Made by a program: the position numbers and the translations under genes
NCBI GenBank assembly: GCA_033763975.1
Contig: JANRJM010000001.1
Location: 124,001 to 188,000, forward strand
Direction of reading: 5' to 3'
From: Planctomycetota bacterium
GTDB lineage: Bacteria; Planctomycetota; Phycisphaerae; Phycisphaerales; UBA1924
Length of the DNA: 64,000 bases
Notes under the pieces: generated by a model
The model's input: only the letters and a program-made list of their open reading frames with translations
Databases searched by the model: none
Told to the model about the DNA's origin: nothing
In this document: piece after piece, positions 44,632-52,655 of the stretch
Numbering within the stretch: position 1 is the first letter of the stretch
How the letters are laid out: each line of letters starts with the position of its first letter

Positions 44632-45077
44632 CGGTCGATCCGCTCGGGCTCCTGGCGCGCACGGGCGGCGGGGCGGCGCGCGCGTCGGCCGACGTGCCCC
44701 GCCTCATCGAAGGCGAGTCCTTCGGGGCACTGCTCGAGAAGGCGCGCGCGGGCGAGGTCAGCAGCAGCGTGCCGGTGCGTGTTGCGCGCGAGGCGAAGGT
44801 CACGCTCGACACCGCCCAGCTCTCGCGCCTGTCGTACGCCGCCGACCGCGCGGAGAGCGAGGGCGTGGCGCGGGCGGTCGTGCTGATCGACGGGATGGCG
44901 CTCACCATGGACGTTCCCACGCGCACGGTCACCGGCGCGCTCGACACGAACTCGACGCGCGTGCGGACGGGCTTCGACGCGGTGGTGACCGTCGGCACGC
45001 GTGGCGAGACCACGCTGACGCGCGAGGCGCTGCTGGACCGGCTGTCGCCCGTCCGGCGCCCGGGCGAGGACGCCTAA
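44628..45077 (+). CDS. Flagellar operon protein of the TIGR02530 type
   Basis: A 149-residue protein between flgD and flgE, the normal place of the small flagellar operon protein family TIGR02530. The match is VTLDTAQLSRLSYAADRAESEGVARAVVLIDGMALTMDVPTRTVTGAL. Its precise role is unknown, though it is tied to hook assembly. GTG 44628 overlaps the flgD stop. A strong hairpin follows 9 nt after its stop. Confidence 0.78.
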   Translation: MTVDPLGLLARTGGGAARASADVPRLIEGESFGALLEKARAGEVSSSVPVRVAREAKVTLDTAQLSRLSYAADRAESEGVARAVVLIDGMALTMDVPTRTVTGALDTNSTRVRTGFDAVVTVGTRGETTLTREALLDRLSPVRRPGEDA

Positions 45078-45086
45078 AGGCGAGCG

Positions 45087-45117
45087 CGTCCGCGCGACCG
45101 CGCGGACGACCTCTTTC
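45087..45117 (+). terminator. Hairpin between the flgD operon and flgE
   Basis: CGTCCGCGCG (45087-45096) and CGCGCGGACG (45099-45108) are perfect inverted repeats with a 2-nt spacer, in practice a 9-bp stem with 4-nt loop, followed by ACCTCTTTC. A partial terminator here would reduce read-through into flgE. The T-run is short, so efficiency is doubtful. Confidence 0.4.
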
Positions 45118-45207
45118 GCGCGGCACGGACGCCGCGATCTGCACGAGGGGCACGGAGGCCCGTTCCCGACTTCTCCCGGCGGACGATCCGCCGCGAAAGG
45201 ACGCACC

Positions 45208-46959
45208 ATGCCCTCCACCACCGCGCTCTTCACCGCCATGAGCGGGCTCAACGCGTACTCGCGGAACATCGACGTCATCGGCAACAACGTCGCGAACATC
45301 GGCACCACCGCGTTCAAGTCGTCGCGACTCAACTTCTCCAGCATGTTCGCGCGGACGCTGAGCGGGGGCACGCTTCCCGGCGACGCCACGGGCGGGACGA
45401 ACCCCTTCCAGATCGGGCTGGGCGTGTCGACCGCCGGCACGCAGCGGACGATGACCGGCGGCGCCCTCTCGCCCACCGGCGACCAGCGCGACCTCGCCAT
45501 CGACGGCAAGGGCTGGTTCATCGTCGACCGCGCGGGCGAGCAGCTCTACACCCGGGCGGGTTCCTTCCGCACCAACGCCCTGGGCGAACTCACCACCCTC
45601 GGGGGCGAGCGGCTGCTGGGCTACGGCGTGGACGAGAACTTCAACCTCGTCACGGGCGCGCTCGGCACCGTCTCCATCCCCTTGGGGTCCATGACGATCG
45701 CCGAGTCCACCTCGGAGGTGCGGTTCTCGGGCAATCTCGACGCCGACGCCGCCGTCGCCGCCCAGGGCGCCCGCGTCACAATCGGGGGCTCGTCCACCGC
45801 GGGGCTGCGCGCCCTCGCCACCGCCGCGCCCGCGCCGACGCTGCCCAACGTCCTCGAGTCGGCGACGCGGCTGCTCGACGTCGAGGACCCGGCCAGTGCC
45901 GGAGCGCCCCTCTTCTCGCTCGGGCAGTTCATCGAGCTGCGCGGCGCTGAGAAGGGCGGGCGCACCGTGCCCCCCGCCTCGCTCGCCATCACCGCGACGA
46001 CCACCATCGACGATCTCAGCACGTTCCTCGCGCAGGCCCTGGGCCTCAACACCACTACCGGCGCGAACCCCGACGGATTCACGCCCGGCGTCACCATCGA
46101 CCCGCTCACCGGCGTCATCACCGCCGTGGGCAACACCGGCACGGCGAACGATCTCACCATCGACAGCTCGGACCTGCGCCTGCTGGACAGCGCCGGGACG
46201 CTCCTGCGCCAGCCGTTCGTCACGGGAAAGGCCGCGGAGGCCGACGGCGAGAGCGTCCGCACGACCTACGTCGTGTACGACTCGCTCGGCGCGCCCGTGG
46301 AGGTCGACACGACCCTGGTGCTCGAGAGCCGTGGCAACGCCGGGACGACCTGGCGCTACTACGTCGAGTCCGCCGACGCGACGGGCGTGCCGATCCAGGT
46401 CGCGACAGGCACGCTGTCGTTCGACACGCAGGGCCAGGCCGTCAGCACGCTGCCCGTTACCGTGGGCATCGACCGGTCGGGCACCGGCGCCGCCTCGCCC
46501 CTCGCGGTCAATCTGTACTTCTCGACGCCCGAGGGCGGGCTGACGGCCCTCGCCGACGATCGCTCGCAGTTCGCGGCGACCTACCGCGACGGTGCGCCGC
46601 TCGGCACGCTCACCGCGTTCTCGATCGGGACCAACGGCGTGGTGTCGGGCATCTTCACCAACGACCTCGTCCGCACGCTCGGGCAGGTCGTCGTCGCGAC
46701 GTTCACGAACGACGAGGGGCTGCTCGACACCGGCAACGGGCTGTTCAAGAGCGCCGCGAACTCCGGGACGGCGGTGGTCGCGCAGCCGGGCACGCTCGGC
46801 ACGGGCCAGATCATCGCCGGCGCGCTCGAGCAGTCCAACGTCGACCTGGGCGAGGAGTTCATCCGCCTGGTGCTGTCTTCCACCGGGTACTCGGCGAGCT
46901 CGCGCGTCATCCGGACGACCGACGAGCTGATGCAGCAGTTGCTGGTGCTGGGGCGATAA
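45208..46959 (+). CDS. flgE: Flagellar hook protein FlgE
   Basis: A 583-residue hook protein. The N-terminus TTALFTAMSGLNAYSRNIDVIGNNVANIGTTAFKSSR carries the rod-hook ANxxTxxFK signature, the C-terminus VDLGEEFIRLVLSSTGYSASSRVIRTTDELMQQLL pairs with it as D0. Between them lie D1 and D2-type domains (LAIDGKGWFIVDRAGEQLYTRAGSF). Longer than the 400-residue enteric protein because of an inserted middle region (about 190-350). The 130-nt upstream spacer and good GAAAGGA site suggest independent expression, perhaps by the sigma-54 activator. Confidence 0.94.
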   Translation: MPSTTALFTAMSGLNAYSRNIDVIGNNVANIGTTAFKSSRLNFSSMFARTLSGGTLPGDATGGTNPFQIGLGVSTAGTQRTMTGGALSPTGDQRDLAIDGKGWFIVDRAGEQLYTRAGSFRTNALGELTTLGGERLLGYGVDENFNLVTGALGTVSIPLGSMTIAESTSEVRFSGNLDADAAVAAQGARVTIGGSSTAGLRALATAAPAPTLPNVLESATRLLDVEDPASAGAPLFSLGQFIELRGAEKGGRTVPPASLAITATTTIDDLSTFLAQALGLNTTTGANPDGFTPGVTIDPLTGVITAVGNTGTANDLTIDSSDLRLLDSAGTLLRQPFVTGKAAEADGESVRTTYVVYDSLGAPVEVDTTLVLESRGNAGTTWRYYVESADATGVPIQVATGTLSFDTQGQAVSTLPVTVGIDRSGTGAASPLAVNLYFSTPEGGLTALADDRSQFAATYRDGAPLGTLTAFSIGTNGVVSGIFTNDLVRTLGQVVVATFTNDEGLLDTGNGLFKSAANSGTAVVAQPGTLGTGQIIAGALEQSNVDLGEEFIRLVLSSTGYSASSRVIRTTDELMQQLLVLGR

Positions 46960-47045
46960 TCCGGGCTTCGCCTCAAGCCGCGGTCCACGCCGCTCGATTC
47001 CCGGTGTGTCCGGACCGCGCCTCGCGTCCGGCCCGGGGGCTTCCC

Positions 47046-47369
47046 ATGCGCGACGCGATCATCGTGTTCCTGCTTCTGGGTGGTTCGGCGGGCATCGCCG
47101 GCGTCGCCCTCGGGGCAGCGCACCTCCTCCGCGCCGACCGGCTGCTCGCCGCGCTGCGTCTGCACGACGGGCTCTCGTCGCTGGCGGGCATCGCGGCGCT
47201 GATCGGGGCGTTCGCGCTGCTGACGGCGGACATTCCCTCGTCGCCGTTCGTCGCGGCTCTCCTGCTGTGTGCCGGGTGTGTCGGGTTCGCCGTCCGTCCG
47301 AGCGCGCAGGCCGCCCCCGAGCGTGCGGCCGACGTCGCGGCCGACAAGGACCAGGCCCGGGCGGCGTGA
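47046..47369 (+). CDS. Small membrane protein in the flagellar locus
   Basis: A 107-residue protein with three hydrophobic segments (about 5-25, 42-58 and 64-83: IIVFLLLGGSAGIAGVALGAA, LAGIAALIGAFALLTA, SPFVAALLLCAGCVGFAV) and a charged Ala-rich tail. I do not recognise a family. It lies between flgE and fliL with its own spacers, and codon use fits the neighbours. ATG 47046 is preferred over an upstream start because the first hydrophobic helix begins right after it. Confidence 0.65.
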   Translation: MRDAIIVFLLLGGSAGIAGVALGAAHLLRADRLLAALRLHDGLSSLAGIAALIGAFALLTADIPSSPFVAALLLCAGCVGFAVRPSAQAAPERAADVAADKDQARAA

Positions 47370-47524
47370 GGAGTCGGGACGGACGCACCTTCACCCCGCA
47401 CGCCCGAGAACGTTCCAACCCGCACGCCCCGCACCCGCGGAGGCCTTCGCCCGCCACGGGCCTGCAGTCACTCCCTGCGACGTTCGACATTCACGAGCGC
47501 GGCCCGCGCGCGTGGAGGTGAGCG

Positions 47525-48070
47525 ATGTCCAATGCACCCGATGCCAAGCAGCCCGCGCCGGCGGAACCCGCCCCGGCAGAGCCCGCGAAGAAGAAGCCGC
47601 CGATCAAGCTCCTGGGCGCGGTCGGTGCCGTCATGGTGATCGAGGGTCTGGCGGTGTTCATGGTGGCGAAGATGACCTCGCCCCAGCCGGTCGCCGCGGA
47701 GACGACGCTGCACGAGGAAGACCACGCCGACGGCGAGGCCGCCGTAGAAGTCTCGCTGCTCGAAGACCGCTTCCAGAACATGCAGACCGGGCGCGTCTGG
47801 GTGTGGGACGCCCAGATCGTGCTGAAGGTGCGCGCGAAGAACCAGAGCGTGGTGGAGGCGGCGCTCGAATCCCGTGCCGCCGAACTCCAGGAGGGCGTGG
47901 CGCTCATCTTCCGGCGCGCCCAGCACAGCCACCTGAAGGAGCCGGGGCTCGAGACGCTGAACCGGCAGTTGACGGCGTACCTCAACGGCGTCCTGGGCCA
48001 GGACGCGGAAGGCAAGCCCCGCCTCGAGCGCGTCATGATTCCCCGGTGCAAGGGCTTCCCGGCCGACTGA
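47525..48070 (+). CDS. fliL: Flagellar protein FliL
   Basis: A 181-residue FliL-like stator-associated membrane protein. A Pro/Ala-rich cytoplasmic start with KKKPP is followed by one helix (KLLGAVGAVMVIEGLAVFMVA, about 27-47) and a periplasmic domain with LRVRAKNQSVVEAALES-like and PGLETLNRQLTAYLNGVLGQ segments. FliL supports stator function and ring assembly. GGAGGTGA is ideally spaced before the ATG. fliM, usual between fliL and fliN, is absent. Confidence 0.82.
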   Translation: MSNAPDAKQPAPAEPAPAEPAKKKPPIKLLGAVGAVMVIEGLAVFMVAKMTSPQPVAAETTLHEEDHADGEAAVEVSLLEDRFQNMQTGRVWVWDAQIVLKVRAKNQSVVEAALESRAAELQEGVALIFRRAQHSHLKEPGLETLNRQLTAYLNGVLGQDAEGKPRLERVMIPRCKGFPAD

Positions 48071-48229
48071 CCCGCAGAGAGTGCGCGTCGGGCGCGGGAT
48101 CGGCCGGCGTTTATCGGACGCGCCGCGCAGCACCCGCCGAATCTCTCTCGCCCGGCTGACGTGTCGGCCGATAGCGGTCTGCCGGAAGACCCGCGGCCAG
48201 GACGGCCCGCGCCGGCAGAGGAGGCCAGG

Positions 48230-48661
48230 ATGGCCGCGGACACCCCGGGCGCCGACGACGCGCGCCCGCTCGACGAGATGGCCGCCAAGGCGCTGGAGAC
48301 GGCGAAGGAGGCCGCCGACGCGGCGAACGCCGCGACCGCCGGCGGGCCCGCACCGCTCGAACTCCCCAAGTTCACGCCCGTCGCCGATCCCGCCGCCGCT
48401 CGGGCGATGGACCTGCTCGCCGACGTCAACCTCCACGTGAAGATCGAGTTGGGGCGCACGCGCATGCTCCTCGAGGACGTGCTGCGCCTGGGCGAGGGCG
48501 CGGTCGTCGAGCTCGACAAGCTCGCCGGCGACCCCGTCGACGTGTATGTCAATGACCGCCTCGTCGCCCGGGGCGAGGTGCTCGTGCTGAACGACAACTT
48601 CTGCGTCCGCGTGAACGAGATCGTCATCGCGGCCGAGCAGACCCCCGCGAAGAGTGCCTAG
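48230..48661 (+). CDS. fliN: Flagellar motor switch protein FliN
   Basis: A 143-residue FliN. The C-terminal SpoA domain (about 60-140) is clear: [70 protein letters not shown]. The N-terminal part is Ala-rich and helical. ATG 48230 is chosen because GAGGAGG lies just upstream; GTG 48161 would add 23 unconserved residues. It forms the C-ring rim with FliM, which is not in this window. fliO follows after 58 nt. Confidence 0.93.
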   Translation: MAADTPGADDARPLDEMAAKALETAKEAADAANAATAGGPAPLELPKFTPVADPAAARAMDLLADVNLHVKIELGRTRMLLEDVLRLGEGAVVELDKLAGDPVDVYVNDRLVARGEVLVLNDNFCVRVNEIVIAAEQTPAKSA

Positions 48662-48719
48662 CGACGCCCGTCGCACGCGTCGGAGACGCGTGCGTTCCTT
48701 CAGGCAGGATGCCGACACG

Positions 48720-49424
48720 ATGACCCCTTTCACACGAGCCTGCGCCGCCGCGATGATCGCCAGCATGGCGGCGTGCGCCCGCGCGGACGTCGAGACCACG
48801 CCGCTCGGGCTGCCGCGCGTCACCGTCGCGCCCGATGCGGCGGGCGCCGAGACGCCCCCCGCGTCCGGCGCGTCGTGGGTGCGTGTGGCGCTCGCGTGCG
48901 GGACGGTCGTCGGGCTTATCTGCCTGGCGGGCTGGGGCGTGCGCCGCGTGGCGGCCCGGGGCGGGCTCGTCGGGGCGCTGGGCCCGGGCGGGAAGTCGCC
49001 TTCGGGCGTGCTCGAGGTGCTGGGGCGGTACCCCGTTGCGCGCTCGTGCACACTCGTGCTGCTGAAGCTCGATTCGCGCGTCCTGCTGCTGTCGCACACC
49101 GCCGGGCGCTCGGGCGCGGGGATGCAGACGCTCTGCGAGATCGCCGACCCCGAGCAGGTCGCGTCCATCCTGCTCAAGACGAGGGACGACGAGGGCAGCA
49201 CGCTCGCCAGGAAGTTCCAGGAAGTCCTGACGCGCGAGCACGGCACGTTCGATCGTGCGGCGGGCCAGGCGTCCCGCCCCGCGCAGCCGCTCGCGCCCGC
49301 GCGACAGGCCGCCGCCGCTCCCGCGCGGGCGAGCGCCGCCCCCGTCCGTCCCGCGAAGGCGGACGCCATCAAGGCGCGCCTCGACGCCCTCCGCGCGCGC
49401 CCCAAGATCGAGGTGCGCGCGTGA
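48720..49424 (+). CDS. fliO: Flagellar biosynthetic protein FliO
   Basis: A 234-residue protein with a signal-like start (MTPFTRACAAAMIASMAACARA), one membrane helix (VRVALACGTVVGLICLAGWGVRRV) and a FliO domain, SGVLEVLGRYPVARSCTLVLLKLDSRVLLLSHT. FliO helps assemble the FliP ring. The last 70 residues are Ala/Pro/Arg-rich. Position before fliP, with a GTGA overlap, supports the call. Confidence 0.86.
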   Translation: MTPFTRACAAAMIASMAACARADVETTPLGLPRVTVAPDAAGAETPPASGASWVRVALACGTVVGLICLAGWGVRRVAARGGLVGALGPGGKSPSGVLEVLGRYPVARSCTLVLLKLDSRVLLLSHTAGRSGAGMQTLCEIADPEQVASILLKTRDDEGSTLARKFQEVLTREHGTFDRAAGQASRPAQPLAPARQAAAAPARASAAPVRPAKADAIKARLDALRARPKIEVRA

Positions 49425-50392
49425 GCACCATGTGGGCGAGGCTGGCGTTGCTGCTCGCGTTCGCGCTCGCGCCCGCGGCGTTCGGGCAGCGGACCATCGG
49501 CCCGATGCCCGACGAGCCCCTCGTGCCCGTCGTGAGCCCGCCCGCCACCCTCCCGGCGCCGCTCCCGGCGACCGAACTGGGCGATCCGACCAATCCGCTG
49601 GCGATCCTCGCGGGGGCGGCCGAGGCGCTGCCGGGCGCGCGAGCATCGGGGTCGAACTCGCCCTCGGGCGAGGGGCGTTCGGGGCTGTCGACCGCGGTCA
49701 ACATCCTCGTCGTCCTCACGGTCGTCACGCTGGCGCCGTCCATCGTGCTCATGTGCACGTGCTTCCTGCGCATCCTCGTGGTGCTGGGGCTGCTGAAGCA
49801 GGCGATGGGTGCGGCGTCGGTCCCGCCGCCGCAGGTGTTGACGGCGCTGGCGCTGTTCATGACGCTGCTGGTGATGTCGCCGACGATCGACCGCGTGAAC
49901 ACCGAGGCGATCGCGCCCTATCGCGCGGGCGAGATCGGCTCGTACGACGAGCTCTGGGAGAAGGCGCGCCAGCCGGTGCGCGACTTCATGTTCGACCAGA
50001 TCGACGCCAGCGGGAACTGGTCGAGCCTGTACATGGTGATGGAATCGCGCGGGCTGGACGTCTCGAAGCCCGAGACCCTCACCCGCGCGGACGTCGAGAC
50101 CACCGTGCTCGTGCCGGCGTACGTGCTGAGCGAGCTCAAGGTCGCCTTCCTGATGGGCTTCAAGGTGTACCTGCCGTTCCTGGTGATCGACATGGTCATC
50201 AGCACGATGCTGATCTCGATGAGCATGATGATGCTCCCGCCGGTGCTCATCAGCCTGCCGTTCAAGCTGCTGCTGTTCGTGCTGGTCGACGGCTGGACGC
50301 TCGTGACGGGCGGGCTGATGCGCAGCTTCGTCACGAGCCAGCCCGGCACGCACGCGCTGCTCGATCCCGCGTTCGCGGTGTGGGTCACCTAG
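49421..50392 (+). CDS. fliP: Flagellar export gate protein FliP
   Basis: A 323-residue core gate protein. Signal peptide (LALLLAFALAPAAFGQ), a Pro-rich periplasmic part, then NILVVLTVVTLAPSIVLMCTCFLRILVVLGLLKQAMG and ALALFMTLLVMSPTID, which are FliP hallmarks. The C-terminal part, VLSELKVAFLMGFKVYLPFLVIDMVISTMLISMSMMMLPPV, is the pore-lining segment. GTG overlaps the fliO stop; ATG 49430 is an alternative. The periplasmic spacer of about 70 residues is longer than in enterics. Confidence 0.95.
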   Translation: MSTMWARLALLLAFALAPAAFGQRTIGPMPDEPLVPVVSPPATLPAPLPATELGDPTNPLAILAGAAEALPGARASGSNSPSGEGRSGLSTAVNILVVLTVVTLAPSIVLMCTCFLRILVVLGLLKQAMGAASVPPPQVLTALALFMTLLVMSPTIDRVNTEAIAPYRAGEIGSYDELWEKARQPVRDFMFDQIDASGNWSSLYMVMESRGLDVSKPETLTRADVETTVLVPAYVLSELKVAFLMGFKVYLPFLVIDMVISTMLISMSMMMLPPVLISLPFKLLLFVLVDGWTLVTGGLMRSFVTSQPGTHALLDPAFAVWVT

Positions 50393-50446
50393 CGGGGACG
50401 CTCCGCGCGCCGACCGCACCGCACCGCCCCCGGAGGAACCGTTCGC

Positions 50447-50701
50447 ATGCCCGACGACGCCGCACTCGAGATGGTCCGCGAAGCACTGGTCATCACGCTC
50501 AAGATCGCCGGCCCGATCCTGCTGGCGGGCCTGGTGGTGGGGTTTGTCATCAGCCTCGTGCAGTCGATCACCTCGATCCAGGACCAGACGCTGGCGTTCG
50601 TCCCGAAGATCGTCGTGATGATCGTCGCGGCGGCGGTGCTCATCCCGTGGGTGGCGCAGCGTCTGTCCGAGTACGCCGCCGACCTGTTCGCGCTCGTCTA
50701 G
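50447..50701 (+). CDS. fliQ: Flagellar export gate protein FliQ
   Basis: An 84-residue protein with two membrane helices (PILLAGLVVGFVISLVQSIT and IVVMIVAAAVLIPWVA) joined by SIQDQTLAFVPK, exactly the FliQ layout. It sits around FliP and FliR in the export gate. GGAGGA upstream of the ATG; fliR follows 38 nt later. Confidence 0.95.
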   Translation: MPDDAALEMVREALVITLKIAGPILLAGLVVGFVISLVQSITSIQDQTLAFVPKIVVMIVAAAVLIPWVAQRLSEYAADLFALV

Positions 50702-50739
50702 GCCTTTCCCCCCCCGCGCGCCGCGCCGGAACCCGCCCG

Positions 50740-51537
50740 ATGACCCCGGATCAGGCAGCCAGCTCGCTCGTCGCGCACGCGATCCCCTTCACGCTCGTGC
50801 TGTTCCGCATGGCGGGTGTCTTTATCATGGCGCCCATCCTCAGCAGCACGATGATCCCGCTCCGCGCCCGCGCGCTGCTGGCGACGACGATGGCGGGCGC
50901 GGCGTACGCGAACGTGGCCCCGCACGTGCAGGCCCCCGCCGACGTGGACCTGCTGGGCCTGGCGCCGCTCATCGTTTCCGAGGCGCTCATCGGGCTCACG
51001 GTGGGGGCGATCGCCTCCACGCCTCTGCTGTGCCTGGAACTCTCCGGGGTCATGATGGGGCAGAGCATCGGCTTCGGGCTCGCGCGCGTCTACAACCCCG
51101 ACACCGACATCGACACCGACCTGCTCGCCCAGTTGCTCCTCATGATCGCGGTGGGGGTGTTCGTCGCGGCGGGGGGGCTCGAGGCGCTGTTCGGCGCGGT
51201 CGCTCGCAGCTTCGAACGCGTGCCCATCGGCGGCATGCGCGCCTCGCAGGCGCCGCTCGACGTCCTGCTCGGAGCGCTCCAGTCGGGCTTTGACCTGGGG
51301 CTGCGCGTCGCGATGCCCGTCGTCGGCACGACGCTGCTGCTCATCGCCGTGCTGGGCGTGATCGGCAAGACCATGCCGCAGATCAACATCATGACCGTCG
51401 GCTTTGCGATCAAGATCCTCGCGGGGCTGGCGATCCTGGCGCTGGCGACGACCGCGATCCACGAAGCCGCCCGCGACGCGATCGCGGACTCGATCGACGC
51501 CGCGGTCCTGTGGCTGCGCCGGGCGGGGGGTGCGTAG
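50740..51537 (+). CDS. fliR: Flagellar export gate protein FliR
   Basis: A 265-residue protein with about six membrane helices. FliR features include FTLVLFRMAGVFIMAPILSS near the start, the central LLCLELSGVMMGQSIGFGLARVYNPD, and the C-terminal IGKTMPQINIMTVGFAIKI. It completes the FliP5Q4R1 gate. Starts 38 nt after fliQ and ends 2 nt before flhB. Confidence 0.94.
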   Translation: MTPDQAASSLVAHAIPFTLVLFRMAGVFIMAPILSSTMIPLRARALLATTMAGAAYANVAPHVQAPADVDLLGLAPLIVSEALIGLTVGAIASTPLLCLELSGVMMGQSIGFGLARVYNPDTDIDTDLLAQLLLMIAVGVFVAAGGLEALFGAVARSFERVPIGGMRASQAPLDVLLGALQSGFDLGLRVAMPVVGTTLLLIAVLGVIGKTMPQINIMTVGFAIKILAGLAILALATTAIHEAARDAIADSIDAAVLWLRRAGGA

Positions 51538-51539
51538 CG

Positions 51540-52601
51540 ATGGCGGAGGAACTGGGCGAAAAGACGGAAGCCCCGACGTCGCGGCGCCTGGCGGAGGCGC
51601 GCGAGCACGGGCAGGTGGCCAAGAGCCAGGACTTGGTCGCGGCGATCGACCTCATCGCGGGGACGATCCTCATCGTGCTCATCGGCGCGTTCGTCGCGTC
51701 GTCGATGGCTGAGATCATGCGGCGTTCGCTCGACGAGGCCGACGCGGGGCTGGACATCGGCGCGCTGTACCAGCTCCTTACCGACGGGGCGATCCGCGGG
51801 GCGACCGCCGTCGCGCCGGTGCTGGGCGTCGCGTTCGTGGTGGGGGCACTGGCGCACCTGGCGCAGGTCGGGCTCGTGTTCTCCTCCAGGGCGCTGCAGC
51901 CCAAGCTCGACCGGCTGGACCCGATCGCCGGGTTCGGGCGGGTCTTCGGAAAGCGCAACCTGGGCAAGGCCATCATCAACACGCTGAAGCTGCTGCTCGT
52001 GGCGGGCGCTTCGTGGCTGGTGCTGCGGGGCCTGGTGGGAGAGGTCGTGGGCCTGCCGCGCCTCGGGCTGGGCGGCGCGCTGGGCGTGCTGGGCGACGCG
52101 ATCCTCTCGCTGGTCATCGTGCTGCTCACGGTGCTGCTGGTGCTCGGGCTGATCGACTACTTCTACCAGCGCTGGCAGCACATGCAGGACCTCAAGATGA
52201 CCAAGGACGCCGTCAAGGACGAGCGCCGGAGCATGGAGGGCGACCCCAAGGTGAAGGCGGCCCGGTTCCGCATGGCGCGCGAGATCGCCCTGCAGCGCAT
52301 CAACCAGGCCGTGCCCAACGCCGAGGTCGTCGTCACGAACCCGACGCACTTCGCCGTCGCGCTGCGCTACGACGAAGACACGATGCGCGCCCCGCGCGTG
52401 GTGGCGAAGGGCGCCGACTATCTCGCGATGCGGATCCGCCAGGTGGCCGGGCTGCACCGCGTGCCGATCGTCGAGCGCCCCCCGCTCGCGCGGGCGCTCT
52501 ACGCCGGATGCGAGGTCGGGCAGGAAGTGCCCCCGGAGCTGTACCAGGCCGTCGCCGAGGTGCTCGCGTTCGTGTATCGCCTCGAGCAGGAGGCGGCGTA
52601 G
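51540..52601 (+). CDS. flhB: Flagellar export switch protein FlhB
   Basis: A 353-residue protein. EKTEAPTSRRLAEAREHGQVAKS is the typical start, followed by four membrane helices and a cytoplasmic domain with the autocleavage site NPTH at 267-270 (VVVTNPTHFAVALRYDED). Cleavage switches export from hook to filament proteins in concert with FliK. Start at ATG 51540, 2 nt after fliR. The C-terminus QEVPPELYQAVAEVLAFVYRL is normal. Confidence 0.96.
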   Translation: MAEELGEKTEAPTSRRLAEAREHGQVAKSQDLVAAIDLIAGTILIVLIGAFVASSMAEIMRRSLDEADAGLDIGALYQLLTDGAIRGATAVAPVLGVAFVVGALAHLAQVGLVFSSRALQPKLDRLDPIAGFGRVFGKRNLGKAIINTLKLLLVAGASWLVLRGLVGEVVGLPRLGLGGALGVLGDAILSLVIVLLTVLLVLGLIDYFYQRWQHMQDLKMTKDAVKDERRSMEGDPKVKAARFRMAREIALQRINQAVPNAEVVVTNPTHFAVALRYDEDTMRAPRVVAKGADYLAMRIRQVAGLHRVPIVERPPLARALYAGCEVGQEVPPELYQAVAEVLAFVYRLEQEAA

Positions 52602-52655
52602 CAGCCCGGGAGTGTTGGGAAGCGTTGGGCGGGTTTGGTGTAGAGGAGCAAGCGG

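Noticed and set aside
45122-45135. Possible sigma-54 promoter before flgE (CGGCACG, GG-N10-GC)
   Set aside because: The -12 part is CCGC instead of TTGC, so only spacing and half of the site fit.
47468-50419. 983-codon minus-strand open frame across fliL to fliP
   Set aside because: Same GC-driven shadow; the plus-strand genes are unmistakable.
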